From: Bradyrhizobiaceae bacterium
GTDB lineage: Bacteria; Pseudomonadota; Alphaproteobacteria; Rhizobiales; Xanthobacteraceae
Reading direction: 5' to 3'
DNA: 64,000 bases
Assembly (NCBI GenBank): GCA_020544565.1
Contig: CP078014.1
Location: 3,040,016 to 3,104,015 of the forward strand
The notes beneath the pieces were generated by a model. That model saw nothing but the letters and a program-made list of their open reading frames with translations, ran no database searches and was not told where the DNA came from. Positions 54,297-61,741 of the stretch are shown here, one piece after another (position 1 is the stretch's first letter; each line of letters begins with the position of its first letter). The position numbers were made by a program, and so were the translations under genes.

Positions 54297-55184
54297 GGAC
54301 GGGCTCCTCTTATGGTTGGTGGGTGTGATGATGTGGCGGGCGGGCATTGCTGCCAGATCGAGTTCAGAAGCCATGTCGGCAATCGCGGCATCGAGCGTCC
54401 CGACGCGGTCGGCGAGACCGGCGCGAACAGCAAGTTCGCCGCGATAGGTCGCGGCGTTCGTCCCGCGCACCGCCTCAATGGTCAGGCCGCGATTGACGGC
54501 GACAAGTGCGCAGAACTCGGAGTAGAGGCGGTCGACGTCGGCCTGGATGGTAGCCCGTGCGCGCTGAGACAGCGGTTCATGAGCATTGCCGTCGACCTTC
54601 TGGTCGCCAGCGAAGACAAAGCTCCATGACAGTCCGGCCTTGGCATCCGCGCCACTCTCGTCGACATGAACGGCGACCACGCCGATCGAGCCGACCTCTC
54701 CGGTCCGCGTGACGTAGAGCCGGTCGGCGGCGCTCGCAACAGCATAGGCCGCCGACAACGCGCTTTCGTTGGCCACAGCCCACAACGGCTTGTCGCTCGC
54801 AGCCCTGATCGCCTTGATCCGATCAACCAGATCGAACAGACCGCCGACCTCGCCTCCAGGCGAGTCGACATCGAGGATGACGCCACGCACGCTGGCGTCA
54901 TCCATCGCCGCCGCGATTGCATCGCAAATGTCGCCGTAAGCCTGGAGGCCGCTCGCGGCGGCGAGATAGCCGGAGCGGGCCACCAGCGTGCCGATCACTG
55001 AGACCACCGCGATCCGCTCGACAGTGATCGATGTCAGCGGCGGCATATCGTGTTCGGAATCGACCACATCCAGAGCACCGCCGGCAAAGCGAGGCCCCAG
55101 TACGCCAAGGATGACCTCGACCTTGGCGCGCGCGATCATCAGCGGCGTCCCGAACACGCGGGCGGCGATGTGGGGCAGGTACAT
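53874..55184 (-). CDS. S49-family prohead protease fused to scaffold (lambda gpC-like)
   Basis: This 436-residue protein has an S49/ClpP-fold protease domain (about 50-290): VRGVILDVDSPGGEVGG, ANESALSAAYAVASAADRLY with a predicted nucleophilic serine in NESALSAAY, and GSIGVVAVHVD, followed by a Pro/Ala linker and helical scaffold region (about 330-436). It processes portal and scaffold in the prohead. The start MYLPHIAARVFGTPLMIARA at 55184 has only weak ribosome-binding sequence, and a near-duplicate start survives at 55948, so the gene's natural 5' context has been altered by the HigBA cassette. Confidence 0.88.
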   Translation of the reverse strand: MYLPHIAARVFGTPLMIARAKVEVILGVLGPRFAGGALDVVDSEHDMPPLTSITVERIAVVSVIGTLVARSGYLAAASGLQAYGDICDAIAAAMDDASVRGVILDVDSPGGEVGGLFDLVDRIKAIRAASDKPLWAVANESALSAAYAVASAADRLYVTRTGEVGSIGVVAVHVDESGADAKAGLSWSFVFAGDQKVDGNAHEPLSQRARATIQADVDRLYSEFCALVAVNRGLTIEAVRGTNAATYRGELAVRAGLADRVGTLDAAIADMASELDLAAMPARHIITPTNHKRSPSMATNEAERNEHNASAPERAPASEAAPPAPQSEPTPPPIQAPAPRPTPEPAADPDSTERLREEYAEIAGLAAQAARLGVTIDAADAMRKGICADDLRRTVLEALAARSEAATIIAAAPSASVTGDSPIVRRARERAAAAST

Positions 55185-55225
55185 TGGTCCGAGACCTGAG
55201 TTGCAGTCTGGCGATTACTTATGTC

Positions 55226-55243
55226 TTGCGTTAGCTAACGCAA
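55226..55243. promoter_or_regulatory. 18-base perfect palindrome, HigBA operator
   Basis: TTGCGTTAGCTAACGCAA is a perfect palindrome 16 bases before the toxin start. A further CGTTAG half-site follows at 55246-55251. This is the expected binding site for the HigA antitoxin and autoregulation; it also overlaps possible promoter hexamers (TTGCGT at 55226 and TAGTAT at 55248). Confidence 0.7.
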
Positions 55244-55259
55244 TACGTTAGTATGGACC

Positions 55260-55541
55260 ATGATCAAGTCGTTCCGGAATGCAGCGGCGGAGGCTGCCTG
55301 GGCCCGCCGCTTTATCAAGGGCATTCCGAACGACATCATCAAGGTGGCGAACCGCAAGCTGACCCAGATCCATAACGCACGCAGCCTCAACGATCTTCGG
55401 GCTCCGCCGGGCAACCGACTCGAAGCCCTCACGAAAGACCGGAAGGGCGAACACAGCATCCGGATCAATGACCAGTGGCGGATCTGTTTCCGCTGGCGCG
55501 GCGGCGACGCCTATGACGTGGAGATCGTTGATTATCATTGA
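55260..55541 (+). CDS. higB: HigB/RelE-type toxin
   Basis: This 93-residue RelE-superfamily mRNA interferase begins MIKSFRNAAAEAAWARRFIK and ends HSIRINDQWRICFRWRGGDAYDVEIVDYH, the HigB hallmark with Arg-rich catalytic strand. It should cleave mRNA at the ribosome unless bound by HigA. The toxin gene precedes the antitoxin by 10 bases, the normal HigBA order. The cassette lies on the strand opposite the phage structural genes. Confidence 0.88.
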   Translation: MIKSFRNAAAEAAWARRFIKGIPNDIIKVANRKLTQIHNARSLNDLRAPPGNRLEALTKDRKGEHSIRINDQWRICFRWRGGDAYDVEIVDYH

Positions 55542-55551
55542 GGACAACACC

Positions 55552-55845
55552 ATGGCCGATTTTGCTCCAACTCACCCTGGCGAAGTGTTGCGCGAGGATT
55601 TTCTCAAGCCGCTGGGGCTCAGCCAGTACGCGCTCGCCAAGGCGATCGACGTACCGCAGATCCGTGTCAGCGAGATCGTCAACGGCAAGCGGGCGATCAC
55701 GCCTGACACCGCGCTGCGGCTTGCGCGCTACTTCGGGACCAGCGCTGAATTCTGGATGGGCATGCAAGCGACCTACGACCTAGAAATGGCCCGCGATCAA
55801 ATCGGCAAGAGGATCAACGCACGGGTTCATCCGAGGGCGGCATAG
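55552..55845 (+). CDS. higA: HigA-type antitoxin
   Basis: This 97-residue XRE-family protein (MADFAPTHPGEVLREDFLKP) has an HTH at about 22-60 (GLSQYALAKAIDVPQIRVSE) and the SAEFWMGMQATYDLE segment typical of HigA. It neutralises HigB and represses the operon through the palindrome upstream. ATG 55552 lies 10 bases after the toxin stop; an upstream in-frame start would be inside higB. Confidence 0.88.
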   Translation: MADFAPTHPGEVLREDFLKPLGLSQYALAKAIDVPQIRVSEIVNGKRAITPDTALRLARYFGTSAEFWMGMQATYDLEMARDQIGKRINARVHPRAA

Positions 55846-55858
55846 CGGCGTCCGCTGC

Positions 55859-55948
55859 CTACACGCCTTTGGGCGCGGCTCTCAAGCCGCGCGCGATCAT
55901 CAGTGGTGTCCCGAACACGCGGGCGGCCACATGTGGCAGATTGAGCAT
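55859..55948 (-). pseudogene. Stranded duplicate of the protease gene start
   Basis: On the minus strand this 29-codon frame reads MLNLPHVAARVFGTPLMIAR, then GLRAAPKGV and a stop. The first 20 residues match the present protease start (MYLPHIAARVFGTPLMIARA) closely. The DNA match spans about 48 bases (55127-55174 versus about 55886-55935) with several differences. HigBA lies exactly between the two copies. It is either the ancestral start cut off by the cassette or a scar of recombination between related phages. Confidence 0.72.
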
Positions 55949-56004
55949 TTTTAGAGAGCCTTGCAACGTGACCCGTCTTGACGGCGGGCAGACCAAGTCT
56001 TAAA

Positions 56005-56028
56005 TTCTAGCCAGATTTTCTAGCCAGA
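56005..56028. promoter_or_regulatory. Tandem repeat upstream of the Phd-PIN operon, probable operator
   Basis: TTCTAGCCAGA occurs twice, at 56005-56015 and 56018-56028, 13 bases apart, ending just before the GAGGAG ribosome-binding site of the antitoxin gene. A site here would let the antitoxin block transcription or translation start. Confidence 0.5.
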
Positions 56029-56038
56029 GGAGACGGCC

Positions 56039-56296
56039 ATGGCTCAGCCCACCTGGTCGGTCCAGGACGCCAAAAACCGGTTCAGCGAGGTGGTCGAGGC
56101 GGCGCGACGCAAACCGCAGACCGTGACCAAACACGGCAAGCCGGCCGTGGTCGTGGTCGCGGCCGACGAGTTCGAGCGCTTGCGTAAGCTCGAGCGCCTC
56201 GCCGCGCCGAGTTTTGCCGATCTACTGCTGGCCATGCCGACGGGCGGCGAGGATTTCGAGCGGCTCGAAGCACGGCTGCGGGATCCCGGGTTCTGA
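56039..56296 (+). CDS. Phd/YefM-family antitoxin
   Basis: This 85-residue protein (TWSVQDAKNRFSEVVEAARR, then PQTVTKHGKPAVVVVAADEF) is a full Phd/YefM antitoxin with DNA-binding N-terminus and a toxin-binding C-terminal tail (LLAMPTGGEDFERLEARLRD). Its last base is the first base of the PIN toxin start (TGATG at 56294-56298). ATG 56039 follows a GAGGAG site. Confidence 0.9.
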   Translation: MAQPTWSVQDAKNRFSEVVEAARRKPQTVTKHGKPAVVVVAADEFERLRKLERLAAPSFADLLLAMPTGGEDFERLEARLRDPGF

Positions 56297-56718
56297 TGTT
56301 TTTGCTCGACACCGTGGTGCTGTCGGAGTTGCGCAAGCCGCCGCAGCAGCGCAATCGCAATCTGATCCACTGGTTCGGCGCGGTGCGCTCGACGGACCTT
56401 TTCGTCAGCGTGCTCACCGTCGGCGAGATCGAGCGCGGGATCGAACGGCAGCGGCAACTTGACCCGCCCTTCGCTGAACGCCTCGCGGCCTGGCTGGAAA
56501 CGATCTTGCGCACCTATGAGAGCCAACTTCTTCCCCTCGATCTCGCGGTGGCCCGCCGGTGGGGTCGCCTATCACAACAGATCGGCAACAACGGCATCGA
56601 TCTCGCGATTGCAGCCACCGCGCTCGAGCACGGCCTCACGGTCGTGACCCGCAATGTTTCGGATCTTGAGCCGACGGGTGTTGCCGTTCTCAACCCATTC
56701 AAACCTCGGAAGGCATAG
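56296..56718 (+). CDS. PIN-domain toxin (VapC/FitB type)
   Basis: This 140-residue PIN RNase has the expected acidic residues: D6 (MFLLDTVVLSE), E44-region (VLTVGEIERG), and a C-terminal D in GNNGIDLAIAATA with later RNVSDLE. The FitB-like form normally cleaves tRNA or mRNA. It is coupled to the antitoxin. The final 20 bases overlap the 3' end of the portal gene on the opposite strand, so insertion trimmed exactly to the portal terminus. Confidence 0.9.
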   Translation: MFLLDTVVLSELRKPPQQRNRNLIHWFGAVRSTDLFVSVLTVGEIERGIERQRQLDPPFAERLAAWLETILRTYESQLLPLDLAVARRWGRLSQQIGNNGIDLAIAATALEHGLTVVTRNVSDLEPTGVAVLNPFKPRKA

Positions 56719-58153
56719 AAGCAGGATCCGGCGTGGCGCCGCCGCTCGGCACGGCAGCGAAGCTTAACCCGAGCGATTGCTCGCGGGCCTTGTCCGCCGC
56801 GATTTCCGCATCGACCTGTTCGGCGTCATAACCCCGTTCCGCGAGCGCTTGGGTGCGGCTCTTGAGGCCGGCATCGATCTGCTCAATTTCAGCGCGAGCG
56901 TCCTTGAGCGGATCCACCCAGTCCCATTTTGGAGGAAGCCAGCTGCAAGCGACATACTCGCGCCGCTTACGATCGTAATCAGGAAAATCGAGCGCCCCAG
57001 CAAGCACCGTCGTGTCCATCCAGCGCGCCCAGACCTGGCGGCACAGCTGCCAGACGATTACGGCATGCTGATAGGCCTCGATGCGGCGGCGGAATTCGAG
57101 CAGCGCCAGGCGGGAGTTCGAGTAATTCGCCTTGAGCATGTCGTTGGATAGGTACGCATAAGGCACGCCGAGCGCCGCCGAGACCTGCAACAGCGTGCGA
57201 TACTGGAACGGCTCGTAGGTCTGTCCTGAGTCCGCCGGCGCCGAAGTTTGCACCTCCTCACCCGGCTCCAGCATGGTGATCTGACCCGGCTGCAGGTCGA
57301 GCGTGCGCTCGTCGTTCTCGTCCCGGCCCTCCGCAGCATCGAGTGGTTCGCTAGGTGCTGGCGTTGTGATGAACAGCGCGTGCATCGCCGCGACCTTCTT
57401 GCGGTCGAGCTCAGCGTCGTCGTATTGATCGAGCAGGAACAACTTCACGATGCCGGCGGCAAACCGTGACACGCCGCGCAACTGACCGGCATCGACCGGA
57501 TCGATGATGTGCACGATCTCGAAGGCCGGCACGCGCACGGTCTCGCCGGCAAGCCCCGGATCGGTGACGTCGCCCGGATGTCGGCGCAGGAAGTGGTAGG
57601 CGAGGCGGCGGCCAATTCGATCGAACTCGATGCCTTGTCGGATGACGTGGCCCTCGGGCGTTACCTCGTTGCGGTTGAGCGGCAGCATCTCCGAGGGCAG
57701 CATCTGCAGCTGCAGCGGCACCGTGAGTCCGTCCTGCGGTCGGCGCGGCCGAAAGCGGAAAAACACCTCGCCTGCGATGAACACCTCGCGCGCGGCGCGT
57801 CGCTGCAGCCCGTAGAAGTCAGTGAAACCCTCGGCGTCCGCCTCGTCGGTCCAGTCGAGCCAGAGTTTCTGGATCTTTGTCTTTGTCTCAGAGTCTTTGA
57901 TCAGGGACGATGGCTTGATGCCGGCGCCCACCACATTGCCGGCCCAGCTCTCGATCGCGTTGGCGGCATAACCATTATTGCGCACCAGCCAGCGGGCGCG
58001 CGCCGTGATGTCGGGCCCGGCGGCGGCGATCAGCGTATTGAGGTGCGCTCGGCTCGGCTGAAAGCCCTTGAGCCGACGGTTCGCCAGCCCGGCCTCGAAG
58101 CCGCCGATGAACGCGCCGACGCGGCGTCGCAGATGCGTCAACGACGCGAGCAC
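56699..58153 (-). CDS. Portal protein (lambda gpB family)
   Basis: This 484-residue protein matches lambda-family portals (PF05136): ARWLVRNNGYAANAIESWAG near the N-terminus, FHxxP-like region FEIVHIIDPVDAGQLRGVSR and YLSNDMLKANYSNSRLALLE. It forms the dodecameric DNA channel at the capsid vertex. The start is a GTG at 58153 with AAAGGA upstream. Its 3' end overlaps the oppositely oriented PIN toxin by 20 bases, where the phage operon is interrupted. Confidence 0.9.
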   Translation of the reverse strand: MLASLTHLRRRVGAFIGGFEAGLANRRLKGFQPSRAHLNTLIAAAGPDITARARWLVRNNGYAANAIESWAGNVVGAGIKPSSLIKDSETKTKIQKLWLDWTDEADAEGFTDFYGLQRRAAREVFIAGEVFFRFRPRRPQDGLTVPLQLQMLPSEMLPLNRNEVTPEGHVIRQGIEFDRIGRRLAYHFLRRHPGDVTDPGLAGETVRVPAFEIVHIIDPVDAGQLRGVSRFAAGIVKLFLLDQYDDAELDRKKVAAMHALFITTPAPSEPLDAAEGRDENDERTLDLQPGQITMLEPGEEVQTSAPADSGQTYEPFQYRTLLQVSAALGVPYAYLSNDMLKANYSNSRLALLEFRRRIEAYQHAVIVWQLCRQVWARWMDTTVLAGALDFPDYDRKRREYVACSWLPPKWDWVDPLKDARAEIEQIDAGLKSRTQALAERGYDAEQVDAEIAADKAREQSLGLSFAAVPSGGATPDPASMPSEV

Positions 58154-58157
58154 CGGT

Positions 58158-58370
58158 TCAAAGTCCTTTCGAGGCGGAAGTCAAAATTCTTCGCCGGCGG
58201 CCGCCTTCCCCGGCTAACGCAATCCGCCGCTCGATGTCCGTGATCGCGGCCGCCATCTCGTTGTCGGTTGCGTAGGTGATACGCCGGCCGTCGATCTCGA
58301 CGGTGCGGACGCCGCGATAGCGCGCGGCGAGCAGCGCGTCGCGCTGCACGGTCATCTCCTCGAGAGTCAT
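58158..58370 (-). CDS. gpW-like head-tail joining protein
   Basis: This 70-residue protein (MTLEEMTVQRDALLAARYRG, then VRTVEIDGRRITYATDNEMA) matches the gpW family, a small head-completion protein found between terminase and portal in lambda-like phages. It plugs or extends the portal after DNA packaging. It fits between neighbours with spacing of only a few bases. Confidence 0.85.
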   Translation of the reverse strand: MTLEEMTVQRDALLAARYRGVRTVEIDGRRITYATDNEMAAAITDIERRIALAGEGGRRRRILTSASKGL

Positions 58371-58373
58371 GGA

Positions 58374-60389
58374 TCAGCTCATGTAACTTGACCGAAACAC
58401 GCGGTGTCCCCGTCGCACTGGTCCGCGCCGAATGACCCCGGCGACGTTGTCGATCGGGATTTCCGGATCAGGCGACTGATCGCTTTCCACCTCTTCCGCG
58501 ACTCCTACCTGTCGTTCCAAGTCACGCCACATCGCCTCCGTCCACCGATCGGCACCGGCGATCCAGGCCGCGGCGCGGGCATAGACGCGGCAGTCGAGCG
58601 CCTCATTGCGTTCACGCAGCTTCTGCCATTCGAGCCGCTGAAATCCGCGCTTGGTCTTGACCGTGATCAGTTGCTCGGCGACCAGCTGCTTGATCCACTC
58701 GCCATCCAAGCCGTGCGGCAAATGCACATAGCCCGCCGGAACTTTGGCGCCGGCTGCATTCTCCTCGTCGGTCGGCTTGGCGAGTCGCAGGAAGCGATAG
58801 GTTTCACTCTTGAAGGTGGAGACCGCGATGGTCCAGAGCCGCGCGCCGCGGCGGAGCTTCTTGCCGCCCTCGGTCACGTCGACATGGGTCGGGCCCGCCA
58901 CCGGCGCCGACCGGTTGAAACCTTCCACGCCCTTGATCGGCGCCACCAGCGCATGACCCGCCCGGCGCGCCCACGAGTAGACTGCGGGCGACTCGTAGCC
59001 GGTATCGATCGCGAGCTTGGCGAGGCCAAGCTGCGCGCCATGCGCATGCGGCCAAGTTCGGGACAACAAGCGAGAGAGCTCATCCCAGGTCTGGCCCCGC
59101 TCGGGGCCGCCCTCGATCACGATGTGATCGACGAGCCAGCTTTCAAGGCCGCGGCCCCAAGCCCAGACATCGACCTCGATACGGTCCTTCTGGACGTCGG
59201 CGCCCGCGGTCAGGAACAACCCGCCCGACGGGATCGTGCCGAACGGCCATGACTCACGTCGCTCGTAAAGGCGCTGCCAATCCGGTGCTTCGCCGGTCTC
59301 AACCCATGTCAGACCCAGTACGCCGTTCTTGAAGCTACGCTTGGCTTCGTCGGTCGCCTGCGCTGCTTCCGACATCCGGGCAATGTCGGCCCAGGACAAC
59401 CAGCCGACCGGCGAATAGAGCGCCGAGACATGGAAACCGATGGTGGCAGGGTCGGCGCTATCCGCCGTCGCCCGCCACCCGCCGGCCTGCAGCATCGCGG
59501 TCTTGTGGTGCTCCTCGATCCGTCCGTCGCAGGCCTCGCACATATAATGTGTGGTCTCCGGCCGGCCCTTCTCCCAGCGCAGCCGTTCGAAAATGAGCCA
59601 CTGCGCATGCGCGCAATGTGGGCACGGCACGAAATACCGCCGCTGATCCGAGGCCTCGTATTCCCGCTCGATGCGGGAGAGCCCAGCGATCGTCGGTGTC
59701 GAGGCCAGGAATGCTTTGCTGCGCCATGAGAACGTCCGCGTTCGTGCCTCGGCGAGCGCGACCGGATCGCCCTCCTCGTCGGCCGACGGCGGATAGGCAT
59801 CGACCTCATCGAGAAACAGATAGCGCGCCGGCATCGAGCGCAGCCCCACCGCGCTGTTGGCGCCGGTAATGACCAGCAATCCCGCCGAAAATTCTTTCGA
59901 CAGCACCGTGTTGCCGGCATCCCGCGCGCGGGACGGCTTGACGCGCTCGCGCAATGCCGGGCTTTCGGCGATCAGCGGCTCGAGGCGTTGCCGCGAGAAT
60001 CGTTTCGCGAGTTCGACCGTCGGCTGCACCGCCAGCATCGGACCCGGCGCATGATGGATGATGTAGCCGATCCAATTGTTGCCGGCTTCGGTTGCGCCAA
60101 CCTGCGCCGCCTTCATGAACACGACCCGCCGCGCCGGATGCGATGGCGACAGCGCGTCCATGATCGCGCGCATGTAGGGCGTGCGATCGGTACGGTACCT
60201 CCCCGGCTCGGCCGAGGCGCGAGGGCTCAGGAACCGATGAGCGTCCGCCCATTGCGAGATCGTGAGCAGCGGATCGGGCGTGAGCCCGTCGCACCACGAC
60301 CGCCACAGGTCCTCGCCGCCGTCGAAATCAGTGAGATCATCGGAATTCGGGTTTGACCTCGATGAGCTCGGCGAGGTGAGCGCGGACAT
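58374..60389 (-). CDS. Terminase large subunit (GpA type)
   Basis: This 671-residue protein is a PF05876 terminase: packaging ATPase with Walker-A-like KAAQVGATEAGNN (93-105) and Walker B LFLDEVDAY (191-199), a zinc-binding CPHC/CEAC pair (about 256 and 282), and a C-terminal nuclease starting TAGADVQKDRIEVDVW. It cuts and packages phage DNA. It overlaps the small subunit gene by 53 bases. Confidence 0.92.
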   Translation of the reverse strand: MSALTSPSSSRSNPNSDDLTDFDGGEDLWRSWCDGLTPDPLLTISQWADAHRFLSPRASAEPGRYRTDRTPYMRAIMDALSPSHPARRVVFMKAAQVGATEAGNNWIGYIIHHAPGPMLAVQPTVELAKRFSRQRLEPLIAESPALRERVKPSRARDAGNTVLSKEFSAGLLVITGANSAVGLRSMPARYLFLDEVDAYPPSADEEGDPVALAEARTRTFSWRSKAFLASTPTIAGLSRIEREYEASDQRRYFVPCPHCAHAQWLIFERLRWEKGRPETTHYMCEACDGRIEEHHKTAMLQAGGWRATADSADPATIGFHVSALYSPVGWLSWADIARMSEAAQATDEAKRSFKNGVLGLTWVETGEAPDWQRLYERRESWPFGTIPSGGLFLTAGADVQKDRIEVDVWAWGRGLESWLVDHIVIEGGPERGQTWDELSRLLSRTWPHAHGAQLGLAKLAIDTGYESPAVYSWARRAGHALVAPIKGVEGFNRSAPVAGPTHVDVTEGGKKLRRGARLWTIAVSTFKSETYRFLRLAKPTDEENAAGAKVPAGYVHLPHGLDGEWIKQLVAEQLITVKTKRGFQRLEWQKLRERNEALDCRVYARAAAWIAGADRWTEAMWRDLERQVGVAEEVESDQSPDPEIPIDNVAGVIRRGPVRRGHRVFRSSYMS

Positions 60390-60900
60390 GCATCTCCAAG
60401 GCTTTCTGCATCGAATGCGCCTCCACGCCGAGTTCGGACGCCATCAGCGCCGCGACCCGCGCCGGCCAGTTGATCCAGGTGTCGCGTTCCTCGCGCGCTA
60501 ACCGAAACACTAGCGCGGTGGCGCGGGAGCGGTCGACGAGCTCGCCCTTCATGCGCTGCAGCCGCAGCCGCGCGAGGTGCGCCTTGGCGATTTCGTGGGC
60601 GGTGCGCGCCTGGACGAAGGTGACGCTGCCGCCCGCGGGGAGACCTTGTTCCTTGAGAGTCTCGCGGACGGAGCCGAGCGCCGCGTCTGCAATGGGGCGG
60701 AGTTTATCGGGCGGCGGCGCGGGTTGCACTTTGACTTTGGAGCGGCCGGGATCGGTCGAACGTTCCCATACGGCGTCGGCTTTCAACGGATCGACGGTGC
60801 CGTCCGGCTCAAGTGGGATGCGCCCGGCCTTCGCGGCTTTGAGCACGGCCACATGGCTCACGCCACGCATCTTGGCATAAGCGCGGATTGATAATCCCAT
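60337..60900 (-). CDS. Terminase small subunit-like protein
   Basis: This 187-residue protein has an N-terminal HTH (LSIRAYAKMRGVSHVAVLKA, about 3-22), a Pro-rich linker and a helical C-terminus. Its position directly before TerL with a 53-base overlap supports a small terminase that recognises the packaging site. It is the first visible gene of the phage morphogenesis operon. A promoter would have to lie in the roughly 100 bases upstream of 60900. Confidence 0.8.
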   Translation of the reverse strand: MGLSIRAYAKMRGVSHVAVLKAAKAGRIPLEPDGTVDPLKADAVWERSTDPGRSKVKVQPAPPPDKLRPIADAALGSVRETLKEQGLPAGGSVTFVQARTAHEIAKAHLARLRLQRMKGELVDRSRATALVFRLAREERDTWINWPARVAALMASELGVEAHSMQKALEMHVRAHLAELIEVKPEFR

Positions 60901-61001
60901 GATCGTGCGCCAGCGAACTTAGCAATCAAATGACGCTCTAATCTGCTTGGCTTTCGCCGCGATCAGAGCATGTATGTCGTCACCGAAGACGGGAGAACGT
61001 G

Positions 61002-61367
61002 ATGACAATCAGCATCCTGCCCAGTAAGAACACCGCCTGGGGCTTTTACGGCACCGTCCAGCATTACGCCGAGGCCGATACAGCTTGGGCGATCGCCATG
61101 CGGGCCATTGCGCGTGAGACCGGCTGCGCAGAGGAAGGCGTGCAGGCGTTTCTCGACAGCCGGCATGGGCGGCATCTCGCGGACGATGTCGCGAACGGGC
61201 TGTTCAAAGGGCTCCCGCTCGAACAGGCGATCGAGGCAGCGGTCGAGCGCTGGATGACCTGGACTATCGATCGTCAGACCTCGCGCGAAACCGGCATCCC
61301 GCGTGGGCTCCCGTACCTGACCGGCTGGGTCACGCATTTCGAGATTCTAGCCGACGCGGCTGGCTGA
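61002..61367 (+). CDS. Conserved hypothetical protein
   Basis: This 121-residue protein (MTISILPSKNTAWGFYGTVQ) has helical, acidic content and RHGRHLADDVANGLFKGLPL. I do not recognise the family beyond its occurrence near plasmid and phage regions in alphaproteobacteria. GGGAG at 60991-60995 supports ATG 61002 rather than the GTG at 60999. It is divergent from the TerS gene, 101 bases away, so the two promoters share this gap. Confidence 0.65.
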   Translation: MTISILPSKNTAWGFYGTVQHYAEADTAWAIAMRAIARETGCAEEGVQAFLDSRHGRHLADDVANGLFKGLPLEQAIEAAVERWMTWTIDRQTSRETGIPRGLPYLTGWVTHFEILADAAG

Positions 61368-61390
61368 ATTCGTGCCTACTCCTCCCGCGC

Positions 61391-61446
61391 GCCCCGCGCC
61401 AATCGCGGGGCTTGGGATCGTAGAAGAGCCGCGATCATCGCGGCTC
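61391..61446. terminator. Two consecutive hairpins between two small genes
   Basis: GCCCCGCG/CGCGGGGC (61391-61398, 61404-61411) forms an eight-pair hairpin, and GAGCCGCGAT/ATCGCGGCTC (61426-61435, 61437-61446) is a near-perfect palindrome just before the DUF3489 ribosome-binding site. The first may end the upstream transcript although no T-run follows; the second could be an operator. Confidence 0.45.
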
Positions 61447-61465
61447 GCTACCCAGGAGCCCAGAC

Positions 61466-61738
61466 ATGGCCAAGGCGAAGACCCGCAAACCCATTGCGAA
61501 GAAATCAGTCGCAAAACCCAAAACACCCACGAGCCGCGCGGACAGCAAGCAGGCGCAACTGATCAAGATGCTCGAACGGCCTGACGGCGCGACCATCGAG
61601 GAGATCGTCAAGAAGCTCGTATGGCAGTCGCACACCGTGCGCGGCGCCATCGCGGGCGCGCTTAAGAAGCGGCTTAAGCTGAAGGTCGTCTCAGAGAAAA
61701 TCGAGGGTCGGGGCCGCGTGTACCGGATTGCAGCGTAA
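61466..61738 (+). CDS. DUF3489-type small DNA-binding-like protein
   Basis: This 90-residue protein has a Lys-rich N-terminal tail (MAKAKTRKPIAKKSVAKPKT) and a winged-helix-like core (QLIKMLERPDGATIEEIVKK, then SHTVRGAIAGALKKRLKL) typical of DUF3489. It is likely a small nucleoid or regulatory protein. AGGAG at 61454-61458 precedes ATG 61466. It converges with the methyltransferase gene, leaving three bases between stops. Confidence 0.8.
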   Translation: MAKAKTRKPIAKKSVAKPKTPTSRADSKQAQLIKMLERPDGATIEEIVKKLVWQSHTVRGAIAGALKKRLKLKVVSEKIEGRGRVYRIAA

Positions 61739-61741
61739 GCA

